Origin: Rhodobacter viridis
Lineage (GTDB): Bacteria; Pseudomonadota; Alphaproteobacteria; Rhodobacterales; Rhodobacteraceae
NCBI RefSeq assembly: GCF_003217355.1
Contig: NZ_QJTK01000009.1
Span: 101,724-165,723, forward strand
Direction: 5' to 3'
Length of the DNA: 64,000 nucleotides
The notes below the pieces were generated by a model that searched no databases, was not told where the DNA came from, and saw nothing but the letters and a program-made list of their open reading frames with translations. Shown piece after piece: positions 1 to 7,913 of this stretch; the stretch's first letter is position 1, and each line of letters opens with the position of its first letter. The position numbers were made by a program, and so were the translations under genes.

Positions 1-738
1 CAGACCAAGACCCAGCCGCGCCCGTTCCATCGACTTCGCGACCAGCCGCGGATTGAGCGGACCGCCCCGCGCACCGCGGAACAGCGGCTCGTAGCGCGAG
101 GTCGGGAACGGGCAGAGCCGCAGATAATCCTCGACCGCCTTGCGCGCCGCCGGAAGCACCGGCACCAGACGCTCCTTGTCGCCCTTGCCGCGGATCCGCA
201 GCACCTCCGGCAAGGGCGCATCCGAGCCTTTCAGCGCCAGAGCCTCGGACACCCGGAGCCCGCAGCCATACATCAACGTCATCACCGCCGAGTCGCGGGC
301 CGCGATCCAGGGCTCCTGCGCCTGCGATTCGACCTGCTCGATCACCTCGACCGCAGCCTCGACGCTGAGCGGGCGGGGCAGCTTGCGCTGATATTTCGGC
401 GCCTTGGCCGACAGCACATGGGTGGCGTCGACGCCTTCGCGCGCCGCGAGCCAGCGGATGAAGTTCTTCACCGCCGAAAGCGCCCGCGCCAGCGAGCGGC
501 TCGACAGGCCGCGCGTGCGTTCATGCGCCATCCAGGCCCGCATGTCGGACTGGCCAAGACCGGCCAGCTGGGCGACACCCAAGCTTTCGCCCCGATGCCG
601 ATGGACAAAGGCCAGAAATCCGGCCACGTCGGAACTGTAGGCCGTCAACGTGTGACTGGCCGCCCCGTCGATCGCCCGCAAGTGACTGATCCACAGGGCC
701 ATCGCCGTCCGTGCGGCGGGCGAGACCCCCATCGACAT
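1..738 (-). CDS. xerC: Tyrosine recombinase XerC (3' end off the window)
   Basis: This is a site-specific tyrosine recombinase of the XerC type, which with XerD resolves chromosome dimers at dif. The first 246 residues are visible. They cover the N-terminal SAM-like DNA-binding domain (about residues 10-100) and the start of the catalytic domain, with the first catalytic arginine at R162 in YGCGLRVSE and the beta-hairpin lysine at K185 in RGKGDKER. The HxxR motif and the nucleophilic tyrosine lie beyond base 1. The ATG overlaps the stop codon of the upstream DUF484 gene (TGATG), so the two genes are translationally coupled. A second in-frame ATG two codons later is also possible. Confidence 0.93.
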   Translation of the reverse strand, partial: MSMGVSPAARTAMALWISHLRAIDGAASHTLTAYSSDVAGFLAFVHRHRGESLGVAQLAGLGQSDMRAWMAHERTRGLSSRSLARALSAVKNFIRWLAAREGVDATHVLSAKAPKYQRKLPRPLSVEAAVEVIEQVESQAQEPWIAARDSAVMTLMYGCGLRVSEALALKGSDAPLPEVLRIRGKGDKERLVPVLPAARKAVEDYLRLCPFPTSRYEPLFRGARGGPLNPRLVAKSMERARLGLGL

Positions 739-1442
739 CAGTTCAGCCAGCGACGCATGCCGCGCTCGAACACGCCTGCGAAGAAGGCCAGCAGGTCGGT
801 GCCCTGCGAGGGCTTGAATTGATGCGGGTCTTCGGCGCCCATCACCAGCATGCCGGGCAGACGCCCCTCGCCCAGATCCAGACGCATCAGCGCCTCGGAG
901 CGGATCCAGCTCGCGGCCTCGCCATAGATCGCCTCGGAATGCGGCAGGGTCTGGCGCAGCACCACCGGGCGCACCTGCCCGCCACGACCGGCGCGCATGT
1001 ATTCCTGGATGAAGCCGGGCTCGGCCACACAGAGCACGTCGCCCAGACGGCGCAGCGCCGGGTCATTCTCGTCCTGCAGCGTTTCCAGCACCAGCTTGAC
1101 GCTGTCGACCCGCAGGATCTCGGCCACTTCGGAGCCGAGGTTTTTCAGGAAGCTCTCGAAATCCACCGGATCGAGCATGCGCAGCACGGCGCGGTGGATC
1201 TGGTTCGTCCCCGAGAGATTCTCGTAGGCCGCGGCGATCACCGAGCGGTGGGTGTCCTCGAGCCGGTCAAGGCGGCGTTCCAGCCGCTCCATCGCCACAC
1301 CGCGCAGGTCGACGATATTGGCGCCCATGGCGCGTTCGTTCGCGGTGATCAGCGCCCGCATCAGATCGCGATCCTCAAGGATCACGTCGGGGTCGGAGAT
1401 GATCTTGTCGCGCAGTTCAGGTGCAAAAGCCGTGTCGGTCAT
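738..1442 (-). CDS. DUF484 family protein
   Basis: A 234-residue cytoplasmic protein of the DUF484 family, a GAF-like domain protein of unknown function. In many proteobacteria DUF484 genes sit directly before xerC, and that order is kept here. The N-terminal third is helical and charged. The middle resembles a GAF fold, with no obvious cofactor residues. It ends by overlapping the xerC start. The role is unknown, and a link to recombination or chromosome segregation is suggested only by the conserved neighbourhood. Confidence 0.85.
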   Translation of the reverse strand: MTDTAFAPELRDKIISDPDVILEDRDLMRALITANERAMGANIVDLRGVAMERLERRLDRLEDTHRSVIAAAYENLSGTNQIHRAVLRMLDPVDFESFLKNLGSEVAEILRVDSVKLVLETLQDENDPALRRLGDVLCVAEPGFIQEYMRAGRGGQVRPVVLRQTLPHSEAIYGEAASWIRSEALMRLDLGEGRLPGMLVMGAEDPHQFKPSQGTDLLAFFAGVFERGMRRWLN

Positions 1443-1510
1443 GCCAGCCTCTCGTAAGCGGGTTATGTGGAAATTGACACAGATTCTGGTTAAATGCAGG
1501 TTAAATTTGT

Positions 1511-1544
1511 TAACAATAATAAGAGACCCGCCGAAATCGGCGGG
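1511..1544 (-). terminator. Rho-independent terminator after the transaldolase gene
   Basis: A perfect 8-bp stem (CCCGCCGA/TCGGCGGG) is followed on the minus strand by a T-rich run (TCTCTTATTATTG). It begins about 24 bases past the transaldolase-like stop and separates that gene from the DUF484-xerC unit. Confidence 0.8.
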
Positions 1545-1567
1545 CCGTCGCCTTCAGATCACAGGTT

Positions 1568-2221
1568 TCAGACGATCGACTGACCGGTTTTCGCCCAGTC
1601 CTTCAGGAACTGCTCCAGCCCCTTGTCGGTCAGCGGGTGGTTCGCCATCGCCTTGATCACCGAGGGCGGCGCGGTGATGACATCGGCGCCGATCCGGGCC
1701 ACGTCGGTGATATGGTTGACCGAGCGGATCGAGGCGGCGAGGATCTCGGTCTTGAAGCCGTAGTTGTCATAGATGGTGCGGATGTCCTCGATCAGCTGCA
1801 CACCATCGAGGTTGATGTCGTCGAGCCGGCCGATGAAGGGCGAGATGAAGGTGGCGCCCGCCTTGGCCGCAAGGATCGCCTGCGCGGCCGAGAAGCACAG
1901 AGTGACGTTGACCATGTGGCCTTCCGATGCGAAAGCCTTGCAGGCGGTGAGGCCGGCCCAGGTCAGCGGCACCTTGATGGCGATGTTGGAGGCGATCTTG
2001 GCCAGTTTCAGCCCTTCGGCGATCATGTCCTTCGCTTCGGTCGCCACCACCTCGGCCGAGACCGGACCCGCAACCATGTCGCAGATTTCCTTCGTCACTT
2101 CGAGGATGTCGCGGCCCGATTTCAGGATCAGCGACGGGTTGGTGGTGACACCATCGACCATGCCGAGGTCGTTCAGCTCCTTGATGGCTGACACATCGGC
2201 GGTATCGACGAAGAATTTCAT
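1568..2221 (-). CDS. tal: Transaldolase / fructose-6-phosphate aldolase family protein
   Basis: A 217-residue short transaldolase (subfamily 3B, also called MipB/TalC type) that makes a Schiff base with ketose phosphates. K83 in NIAIKVPLT is the expected catalytic lysine, and the N-terminus [10 protein letters not shown] and VTTNPSLI are family hallmarks. At this length it may act as a transaldolase of the pentose phosphate pathway or as a fructose-6-phosphate aldolase, and the sequence alone does not decide. It is monocistronic with its own terminator. The ATG has an AGG-rich site just upstream (GCAGGAGGCCCCTC on its strand). Confidence 0.9.
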   Translation of the reverse strand: MKFFVDTADVSAIKELNDLGMVDGVTTNPSLILKSGRDILEVTKEICDMVAGPVSAEVVATEAKDMIAEGLKLAKIASNIAIKVPLTWAGLTACKAFASEGHMVNVTLCFSAAQAILAAKAGATFISPFIGRLDDINLDGVQLIEDIRTIYDNYGFKTEILAASIRSVNHITDVARIGADVITAPPSVIKAMANHPLTDKGLEQFLKDWAKTGQSIV

Positions 2222-2298
2222 GAGGGGCCTCCTGCGTTCTGTCTGGCCGCGATTTAGCGCAAACAGCGGGCAATTGCGAGAGCGGAATCAGGGGCAAA

Positions 2299-2317
2299 GG
2301 GGGGCTTGCCGCCCCCC
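2299..2317. other. GC-rich hairpin near the repeat pair
   Basis: A perfect 7-bp hairpin (GGGGGGC, loop TTGCC, GCCCCCC) lies between the divergent transaldolase and priA genes and is followed by further short G/C palindromes. It has no U-tract, so a terminator role is doubtful. It lies about 25 bases from the inverted repeat pair. Confidence 0.5.
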
Positions 2318-2341
2318 TCGGCCTGACGGCCTCTCCCCCCG

Positions 2342-2407
2342 CGCGTATTTGAACCAAGAAGAAGCCCTCCCGTTTCTTCTTGGCCCAAATACGCCCGCCG
2401 GAGGCGT
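2342..2407. repeat. Dispersed intergenic repeat, inverted pair (copies A1 and A2)
   Basis: Two copies of a short repeat face each other. CGTATTTG..CCAAGAAGAA (2344-2363) and TTCTTCTTGG..CAAATACG (2374-2393) are complementary at 18 of 20 positions around a 10-base loop, so this could form a long cruciform or RNA hairpin. The same core recurs at 7848, 9421 and 30008-30077, always outside genes. It lies in the 206-base gap between the divergent transaldolase and priA genes. Confidence 0.8.
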
Positions 2408-2427
2408 TGCGGGGCGCGAGGCCGGGC

Positions 2428-4611
2428 ATGTCTGAGCCGGGGTTCTTTCCCGAAGGCGCCCGGGTCTCGGTCCTGACCGCGGAACCGATCGGCAAGCCGC
2501 TCGACTATCTGGCGCCGGAGGGCGGCTGTTTTCCGGGTGCCTTCGTCGAGGTGCCACTCGGGCCGCGCCGGGTCGTCGGCGTCGTCTGGGGCGCGGGCGA
2601 CGGGCGGTTCGAGGCGGGCAAGCTGCGGGCGGTGTCGCGCGTGCTGGACGTCCCGCCGATGCGGGCGGAGCTGCAGGAGTTCCTGATCCGCATGGGCAGC
2701 TACACGATGACCTCGCTCCCCGGGGTTTTGCGGCTGGCGACACGCACGCCGGGGCTGTTCGATCCGCCCGGCGCGCGGCGGATCTATCGGCTGGGCACGG
2801 CGGTACCGGGCAAGCTGACCGAGGCGCGGGAAAAGGTTCTGGCCGTGCTACGCGATCACGGCGGCGCGGGGTTTTATCTGACGGAACTCGCGCAGCTTGC
2901 AGGCGTCACGCCGCAGGTTGTGAAGGGGCTGGTGAAGCTTGGCGCCATCGAGGAGGCCGAACAGCCGCGCGATCTGCCCTTGCCGCGGCTCGATTTCACC
3001 CTGCCGGGCAAGGCGCTGTCCGAGGATCAGGCCACTGCGGCCGCGGCGCTGAAGGGCGAGGGCTTTGGCGTGACGCTGCTCAAGGGCGTCACCGGCTCGG
3101 GCAAGACCGAGGTTTATCTCGAAGCCGTCGCGGAGTGTCTGCGCCGGGGGCGGCAGGCTTTGGTGCTGCTGCCGGAAATCGCGCTGACCTCCGAATTTCT
3201 CTCGCGGGTCGAGGCGCGGTTTGGCGCCCGGCCCGGCGAATGGCATTCGGGCGTGACCGAGGCCGAACGGCGCAGGCTCTGGCGCATGGTGGCGACGGGC
3301 GGCGCGCAGATGGTCGTCGGCGCCCGCTCGGCGCTGTTCCTGCCGTTTCAGGATCTGGGCCTGATCGTCGTCGATGAGGAACACGACACCTCCTACAAGC
3401 AGGAGGAGGGTGCGCTTTACAATGCCCGCGACATGGCCGTGCTGCGGGCCTCGCTCGCCGGGTCGCAGGTGGTGCTGGCCTCGGCCACGCCCAGCCTTGA
3501 AAGCTGGGTCAATGCCGCCTCGGGCAAATACCGCCGCATCGATCTGGCCGCGCGCTTTGGCGCTTCGGAGCTGCCCGAGATGCGCAGCATCGACATGCGC
3601 GAGGAACGCATCGAATCGGTGCACTGGATCTCGCCCAGCCTTGTCGGCGCGGTGGTTTCGACGCTGTCGCGGGGCGAACAGGCGATGCTGTTCCTGAACC
3701 GGCGCGGCTATGCCCCGGTCACGCTCTGCCGCGCCTGCGGGCAACAGATCGGCTGCGATCACTGCGACGCGCGGATGGTCGAGCATCGCTTCCTCAAGCG
3801 CCTCGTCTGCCATCAATGCGGCGAGACGAAACCCATTCCCACCACCTGCCCCGCCTGCGGGGTCGAGGGCAAGCTGGCCCCCGTCGGCCCCGGTGTCGAG
3901 CGGCTGGCCGAGGAAGTGGCAGAACGCTTCCCCACGGCGCGGGTGGCGGTGCTGTCCTCGGACCTCTTCGGCTCGGCGCGGGCCCTGAAAGAGGCGGTGG
4001 AGAGCATTGCCAAAGGCGGCGCCGACATCATCATCGGCACGCAGATCGTCGCCAAGGGGCACAACTTTCCGCTGCTCACCTTGGTCGGGGTGATCGATGC
4101 AGACCTTGGCCTGCAAGGCTCGGACCTGCGTGCGGCGGAACGCACCTTTCAGCTGATGCGGCAGGTGGCAGGCCGGGCCGGGCGCGCGGAAAAGCCCGGG
4201 CTGGCGCTTTTGCAGACCTATCAACCCGAGCATCCGGTGATCCGCGCGATTCTGGGCGGCGACGAGGAAGCCTTCTGGAAGGCCGAGGCCGAGGGGCGCA
4301 AGGCAGCGGGTGTGCCGCCCTTTGGCCGGATGGCGGGGATCATCCTGTCAGGCGCCGAGATCGAGCCGCTTTTCGCCTATGGCAATGACCTCGCTCAGCA
4401 TGACGGCCCGCTGCGCCGGATCGGCGCGCAACTTTTCGGCCCCGCCCCTGCGCCCATCGCGCGGGTTCGCGGCCGGCACCGGGTCCGCCTCTTGATCCGC
4501 GCCGACAAGACCGCGCCGCTGCAACAGGCGATCAGGGCCTGGCTGCGCGGCGTGAAGCAGCCCAATTCCGTGCGCCTTGCCATCGACATCGACCCGCAGA
4601 GCTTCCTCTAA
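2428..4611 (+). CDS. priA: Primosomal protein N' (replication restart helicase PriA)
   Basis: A 727-residue 3'-to-5' DNA helicase that reloads the replisome at stalled forks. Visible elements are Walker A GVTGSGKTEVYLE, the DEEH box (VVDEEHDTSYKQ), a zinc-binding insertion with CxxC pairs (CRACGQQIGCDHC and CHQCGETKPIPTTCPAC), and C-terminal helicase motifs ending in QVAGRAGRA. I chose the ATG at 2428 (MSEPGFF). The frame stays open upstream to a TTG at 2380, but that TTG lies inside the intergenic repeat and has no good ribosome site. Confidence 0.96.
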   Translation: MSEPGFFPEGARVSVLTAEPIGKPLDYLAPEGGCFPGAFVEVPLGPRRVVGVVWGAGDGRFEAGKLRAVSRVLDVPPMRAELQEFLIRMGSYTMTSLPGVLRLATRTPGLFDPPGARRIYRLGTAVPGKLTEAREKVLAVLRDHGGAGFYLTELAQLAGVTPQVVKGLVKLGAIEEAEQPRDLPLPRLDFTLPGKALSEDQATAAAALKGEGFGVTLLKGVTGSGKTEVYLEAVAECLRRGRQALVLLPEIALTSEFLSRVEARFGARPGEWHSGVTEAERRRLWRMVATGGAQMVVGARSALFLPFQDLGLIVVDEEHDTSYKQEEGALYNARDMAVLRASLAGSQVVLASATPSLESWVNAASGKYRRIDLAARFGASELPEMRSIDMREERIESVHWISPSLVGAVVSTLSRGEQAMLFLNRRGYAPVTLCRACGQQIGCDHCDARMVEHRFLKRLVCHQCGETKPIPTTCPACGVEGKLAPVGPGVERLAEEVAERFPTARVAVLSSDLFGSARALKEAVESIAKGGADIIIGTQIVAKGHNFPLLTLVGVIDADLGLQGSDLRAAERTFQLMRQVAGRAGRAEKPGLALLQTYQPEHPVIRAILGGDEEAFWKAEAEGRKAAGVPPFGRMAGIILSGAEIEPLFAYGNDLAQHDGPLRRIGAQLFGPAPAPIARVRGRHRVRLLIRADKTAPLQQAIRAWLRGVKQPNSVRLAIDIDPQSFL

Positions 4612-4674
4612 CCTTGTTTCGATTGACCCCCCGCCCCTTTCGCGCCATTGGGGGCGAAACCAACGGAGCCCGCC

Positions 4675-5544
4675 ATGACCACCTTCACCGCCTTCGCCGT
4701 TCTGTCCGACCGCGACCTTGCCGATGATCTGGCCGAGCGGCTCGAAGACCTGGACCCCGGCCCCTATGGCGTCGGCGTCTTCGAGATCGAGGACGGCTCG
4801 GGCAATTTCGAGGTCGGCGCCTATTTCCTCGAGCGCCCGAATGAGATCGTGCTCGACCTGCTGGCGGCGGCCTATGGCGCCACCGGCTTCGTCGTCTCGG
4901 AACTGCCGGAAACCGACTGGGTGGCGCATGTGAAACGCGAACTGGCCCCGGTCGTCGCCGGGCGGTTCTTCGTCCATGGCAGCCATGATGCCGACAAGGT
5001 GCCCTCTGGAACGATCCCGCTGGTGATCGACGCGGCGATGGCCTTCGGCACCGGCCATCACGGCACGACGCTCGGCTGTCTGACCGCGCTCGACCGGCTG
5101 GCGGGCGAAGGCTTCCATCCGCGCAAGACCGTCGATATCGGCTGCGGCACCGCCGTGCTGGCGATGGCCGCCGCGAAACTCTGGCCCGAGACGGTGCTGG
5201 CCTCCGACATCGACCCGGTCGCGGTTGAAACCGCCGCCGCCAATGTCACCGGCAACGATCTGGCGGGCCGGGTGATCTGCTTGCAGGCGGCGGGGTTCAA
5301 CCATCCGGACCTGCAAGCCGCCGCGCCCTTCGACCTTATTTTCGCCAATATTCTGAAAGGGCCGCTGATCACGCTCGCCCCCGACATGGGGCGGCTTTGC
5401 GCCGAATCGGGCCTTGTTATCTTGTCCGGAATCCTGATCGAGCAGGGCGACGAAGTGATCGCGGCCTATGAAGCCCAGAATTTCCGTCTCGTCTCTCGCA
5501 ACAATTACGGCGACTGGACGACATTGGTTCTTTCAAGGAACTGA
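4675..5544 (+). CDS. prmA: Ribosomal protein L11 methyltransferase PrmA
   Basis: A 289-residue SAM-dependent methyltransferase that modifies ribosomal protein L11. The SAM-binding motif I is DIGCGTAVLAMAAAKLW, and FANILKGPL is the post-motif typical of PrmA. FGTGHHGTT precedes motif I, as in the family. The ATG at 4675 is preceded by CGGAG, and a TTG 27 bases upstream is less likely. It lies 63 bases after priA on the same strand and may share its transcript. Confidence 0.95.
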   Translation: MTTFTAFAVLSDRDLADDLAERLEDLDPGPYGVGVFEIEDGSGNFEVGAYFLERPNEIVLDLLAAAYGATGFVVSELPETDWVAHVKRELAPVVAGRFFVHGSHDADKVPSGTIPLVIDAAMAFGTGHHGTTLGCLTALDRLAGEGFHPRKTVDIGCGTAVLAMAAAKLWPETVLASDIDPVAVETAAANVTGNDLAGRVICLQAAGFNHPDLQAAAPFDLIFANILKGPLITLAPDMGRLCAESGLVILSGILIEQGDEVIAAYEAQNFRLVSRNNYGDWTTLVLSRN

Positions 5545-5646
5545 TCCCCGGAAAGCTTTCTCGCCGGATCGCAGAAACTCGGGCATAGTTGTTAATCAGT
5601 CGTTAGGGATTTTTTCCCGCGACCGGTTTTCGATGTGGAGCCTGTC

Positions 5647-5994
5647 ATGCGTAATTCGGTTCACTCTGACTTTGAACGCCGCCTGGCGCGGATTGACCGG
5701 ATTCATGCCGCGGGGGGCGCTTTCGAAGCGACCGGGGCGCTTGGCCGCGCTTATTTCGACAGCCACCGCCCGAAGGGGCGCCGCCGCTTTCCGTGGCGCG
5801 CTGTGGCGATGGTCCTGCTGGGGATGCTGCTGTTCAAGGCGGCGATCCTCGCGCAGATCGGCCCGGAAACCTATGCCCATCGGGTCGAGACCCTGGCCGC
5901 GGGAACGACCGTGGAACGGGTCGGCTCTTGGGTGCTGCGCGCCGATGCGCCCACCCAATTCATCGCCGCGCAACTGCACGCCATTCTTTACTGA
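5647..5994 (+). CDS. Small single-pass membrane protein, unknown function
   Basis: A 115-residue protein not recognised by name. Residues 1-45 are basic and hydrophilic, with RPKGRRRF just before one membrane segment (about 50-68, VAMVLLGMLLFKAAILAQI). The remaining 45 residues contain no cysteine. Positive charges on the N-side suggest an N-in, C-out topology. The ATG at 5647 is preferred over a GTG at 5635. A strong bidirectional terminator follows at 6051. Confidence 0.7.
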   Translation: MRNSVHSDFERRLARIDRIHAAGGAFEATGALGRAYFDSHRPKGRRRFPWRAVAMVLLGMLLFKAAILAQIGPETYAHRVETLAAGTTVERVGSWVLRADAPTQFIAAQLHAILY

Positions 5995-6050
5995 GACTTT
6001 CGCCCGGCACATTCGGACGGCGCTTATAATCAGGACGCATTTCAGACAGC

Positions 6051-6083
6051 AAAAAGCCGCGCAGCGCCCTGCGCGGCTTTTTT
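6051..6083. terminator. Bidirectional Rho-independent terminator
   Basis: A 14-bp stem AAAAAGCCGCGCAG/CTGCGCGGCTTTTT with loop CGCC, and runs of A and T on either side. It can end both the rightward membrane-protein transcript and the leftward DUF1127 transcript that converge here. Confidence 0.9.
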
Positions 6084-6102
6084 GTTTTGCGTCCCTGTCG
6101 GC

Positions 6103-6291
6103 TCAGCGGCCGATGCAGTCGATATCCGACCGCGTCAGGCCGATATCGTTCAGTTCCCGGTCGCTCAGCCGCGCAAGCGCCCGGCGCGTCAGCCGGGCGT
6201 CATTCCACAGCGTCATCGCGTCGAGAAGGCGTGCAAACATCCCGGCCCGGCCATGGCGGGCGGAGAGGGCGAGGGTGTCGAGGGCGGACAT
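6103..6291 (-). CDS. DUF1127 (YjiS-like) small protein
   Basis: A 62-residue DUF1127 protein, with the arginine-rich C-terminal signature LSDRELNDIGLTRSDI. Family members in Rhodobacter sphaeroides (CcaF1) bind RNA and affect stress-related sRNAs and RNA turnover. That role is established there and only inferred here. No CcsR-type sRNA repeats (CCUCCUCCC) lie downstream, because the terminator follows the stop within 20 bases. An A/T-rich AATATAAAGG precedes the ATG on the minus strand. Confidence 0.85.
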   Translation of the reverse strand: MSALDTLALSARHGRAGMFARLLDAMTLWNDARLTRRALARLSDRELNDIGLTRSDIDCIGR

Positions 6292-6393
6292 GATGCGGTT
6301 CCTTTATATTCTGCTGTTTTGCTGGGCGTTTCGCCGTTGATTGGGCAGTTAATCAAGGCAGAATGCGAAAACAAGCGCAGCACGATCAGCCCC

Positions 6394-6419
6394 GCCATGC
6401 AGTTTCTGCATGGCTTTTT
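6394..6419 (+). terminator. Orphan terminator hairpin (possible end of a small RNA)
   Basis: A perfect 9-bp stem GCCATGCAG/CTGCATGGC with loop TTT, followed by TTTTT on the plus strand. No rightward gene ends upstream, since the gene to the left runs leftward from 6291. It may therefore end a short plus-strand transcript that starts between about 6290 and 6350. Confidence 0.6.
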
Positions 6420-6441
6420 CAGCCGCTGACGGCGTCGTGAG

Positions 6442-6479
6442 CGGCTTCGGCATTTTGCCGCCCGGCTTCGGCATTCTGC
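6442..6479. repeat. Two-unit direct repeat upstream of ruvC
   Basis: CGGCTTCGGCATTTTGC (6442-6458) recurs as CGGCTTCGGCATTCTGC (6463-6479), a 21-base period with one mismatch. Function unknown. Confidence 0.7.
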
Positions 6480-6540
6480 TGACGCATTCGGCTGCGAAGT
6501 GTCGCTTTGCGCCGTTTCGCAGCCGTTCCGACCTCAGGCG

Positions 6541-6556
6541 GTTACAGGACTGTAAC
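6541..6556. promoter_or_regulatory. Palindrome upstream of ruvC
   Basis: GTTACAG-GA-CTGTAAC is a perfect 7+7 inverted repeat about 75 bases before the ruvC start. It could be an operator, but I do not recognise the cognate regulator. Confidence 0.4.
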
Positions 6557-6573
6557 GCTTTGCGCTTTCCGAT

Positions 6574-6588
6574 GTTCTGCTTTTGTGC
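6574..6588 (+). promoter_or_regulatory. Possible LexA (SOS) box of ruvCAB
   Basis: GTTCTGCTTTTGTGC matches the alphaproteobacterial LexA consensus GTTC-N7-GTTC at seven of eight conserved bases, with a T-rich spacer as in known sites. It lies 40 bases before the ruvC ATG. SOS control of ruvCAB is common in bacteria. The one mismatch keeps this tentative. Confidence 0.5.
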
Positions 6589-6628
6589 TAAATGCGGAAA
6601 AAATGCCACAGGCAAAAAGGGCAGTCAC

Positions 6629-7180
6629 ATGCGGGTGATCGGGATCGATCCGGGGTTACGCAACCTCGGTTGGGGGGTGATCGAGGTCGACGGGTCCCGT
6701 TTGCGCCACATCGCGAATGGAATCATCCACTCGGCCGGCGAGGATCTGGCGAAGCGCCTTGTCGTGCTGCACGCAGGCCTGACCGAGGTGATCGCGACAC
6801 ATCAGCCCGAGGCGGCGGCGGTCGAGCAGACCTTCGTCAACAAGGACGCGGTGGCGACGCTGAAACTAGGGCAGGCCCGCGGGATCGCGCTGCTGGTGCC
6901 TGCGCAGGCCGGGCTCGAGATCGGGGAATATGCCCCCAATGGGGTGAAAAAGGCGGTCGTCGGCGTCGGCCATGCCGATAAGGCGCAGGTGCAGCACATG
7001 GTCCGCCACCAGCTGCCCGGAGTCACCTTCGACGGCCCCGATGCCGCCGATGCGCTTGCCGTCGCGATCTGCCACGCGCATCACCTGCAATCCGCCCGCC
7101 GGGCCTCGGCGGCGATGCTGGGCCGCGGCGCGCTCGAAATCACCGCCGGACAGGCCCGGATCCGGAGGGCGGGCGCATGA
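6629..7180 (+). CDS. ruvC: Holliday junction resolvase RuvC
   Basis: A 183-residue endonuclease that cuts Holliday junctions in homologous recombination. Catalytic acids are visible: D7 in [10 protein letters not shown]66 in AAAVEQTFV, and the paired aspartates in the C-terminal [12 protein letters not shown]. Residue numbers match the E. coli enzyme closely. The start at 6629 gives the usual length, although the frame is open further upstream. Its stop overlaps the ruvA start by four bases, and ruvB follows, giving the ruvCAB order. Confidence 0.97.
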   Translation: MRVIGIDPGLRNLGWGVIEVDGSRLRHIANGIIHSAGEDLAKRLVVLHAGLTEVIATHQPEAAAVEQTFVNKDAVATLKLGQARGIALLVPAQAGLEIGEYAPNGVKKAVVGVGHADKAQVQHMVRHQLPGVTFDGPDAADALAVAICHAHHLQSARRASAAMLGRGALEITAGQARIRRAGA

Positions 7181-7845
7181 TCGGACGCATCGCCGGGGTG
7201 ATCCTGCACCGCGCCATGGACCATGTGCTGATCGACGTGCGCGGCGTCGGCTATATCGTCCATGTCTCCTCCCGCACCGCAGCGAACCTGCCCCCGGTGG
7301 GCGAGGCCTGCGCGCTTTACACCGAACTTCTGGTGCGCGAAGACCTGCTGCAGCTCTTCGGCTTCCCGACGCTGATCGAAAAGGAATGGCACCGGCTGCT
7401 CACCTCGGTGCAGGGGATCGGCGCGAAGGCTGCGCTCGCGATCCTCGGCACGCTTGGCCCCGATGGCGTCTCCCGTGCCCTCGCCCTTGGCGACTGGAAC
7501 GCGATCAAGGCCGCCCCCGGGGTCGGCCCGAAACTGGCGCAACGCGTGGTGATGGAGCTGAAGGACAAGGCGCCGACCGTGATGGCGATGGGCGGCACGC
7601 TGACGGTTGACACCGCCCCCTCGGACGAGGTGATCGAGACCGCGCCGAAGCCGGTAAAGCGCCCTGCCCCCGCCGCAACTCGGCAAGTGAACTTCACCGC
7701 CGAGGCGCTCTCGGCCCTGACGAACCTCGGCTATTCCCCCTCGGACGCCGCCACCGCCGTCGCCAAGGCCAGCGAAAACCCCGAGGCCACCGACACGGCA
7801 AAACTGATCCGCACCGCCCTGCGCCTCCTCGCCCCAAAGGACTAG
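7177..7845 (+). CDS. ruvA: Holliday junction branch migration protein RuvA
   Basis: A 222-residue DNA-binding subunit that tetramerises on Holliday junctions and loads RuvB. The N-terminal OB fold starts MIGRIAGVI. Helix-hairpin-helix motifs are at [16 protein letters not shown] and [18 protein letters not shown]. The C-terminal UBA-like domain that contacts RuvB is at the end ([15 protein letters not shown]). It overlaps ruvC, and an intergenic repeat copy separates it from ruvB. Confidence 0.97.
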   Translation: MIGRIAGVILHRAMDHVLIDVRGVGYIVHVSSRTAANLPPVGEACALYTELLVREDLLQLFGFPTLIEKEWHRLLTSVQGIGAKAALAILGTLGPDGVSRALALGDWNAIKAAPGVGPKLAQRVVMELKDKAPTVMAMGGTLTVDTAPSDEVIETAPKPVKRPAPAATRQVNFTAEALSALTNLGYSPSDAATAVAKASENPEATDTAKLIRTALRLLAPKD

Positions 7846-7847
7846 CC

Positions 7848-7876
7848 TTTTCATCTTGCCTCAAATACCTCGGGGG
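7848..7876 (+). repeat. Dispersed intergenic repeat (copy B)
   Basis: TTTTCATCTTGCCTCAAATA and the following C/G-rich tail match the repeat seen at 2342, 9421 and 30008. It fills much of the 68-base gap between ruvA and ruvB, so it is transcribed within the ruvCAB operon. Confidence 0.75.
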
Positions 7877-7913
7877 TGTGGGGCAGCGCCCTCACCCTCG
7901 TTGAAAGCACCGC

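Larger units (their letters stand above)
6292..6628. other. Gene-free interval between DUF1127 and ruvC
   Basis: This 337-base gap has no convincing gene. It holds an inverted repeat TTGATT(8)AATCAA at 6337-6356, a plus-strand terminator-like hairpin at 6394-6419, a 21-base-period direct repeat at 6442-6479, a palindrome GTTACAG-GA-CTGTAAC at 6541-6556 and a possible SOS box at 6574-6588. The plus-strand frame open from 6410 is the upstream extension of ruvC and lacks coding character. Confidence 0.6.

Noticed and set aside
711..1457. Long plus-strand open frame opposite the DUF484 gene, and similar long antisense frames opposite priA, ecm, ccr, cheA and P450 genes
   Set aside because: High-GC codon bias opens the opposite frames. 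Their translations are rich in Arg, His, Gln and Ala with no domain.
6085..6102. CcsR-type small RNA genes after the DUF1127 gene, as in R. sphaeroides
   Set aside because: A terminator follows at once and no CCUCCUCCC motif is present.
6410..6628. N-terminal extension of ruvC
   Set aside because: It runs over the terminator hairpin and repeats and has no family match. The ATG at 6629 gives the normal RuvC length.
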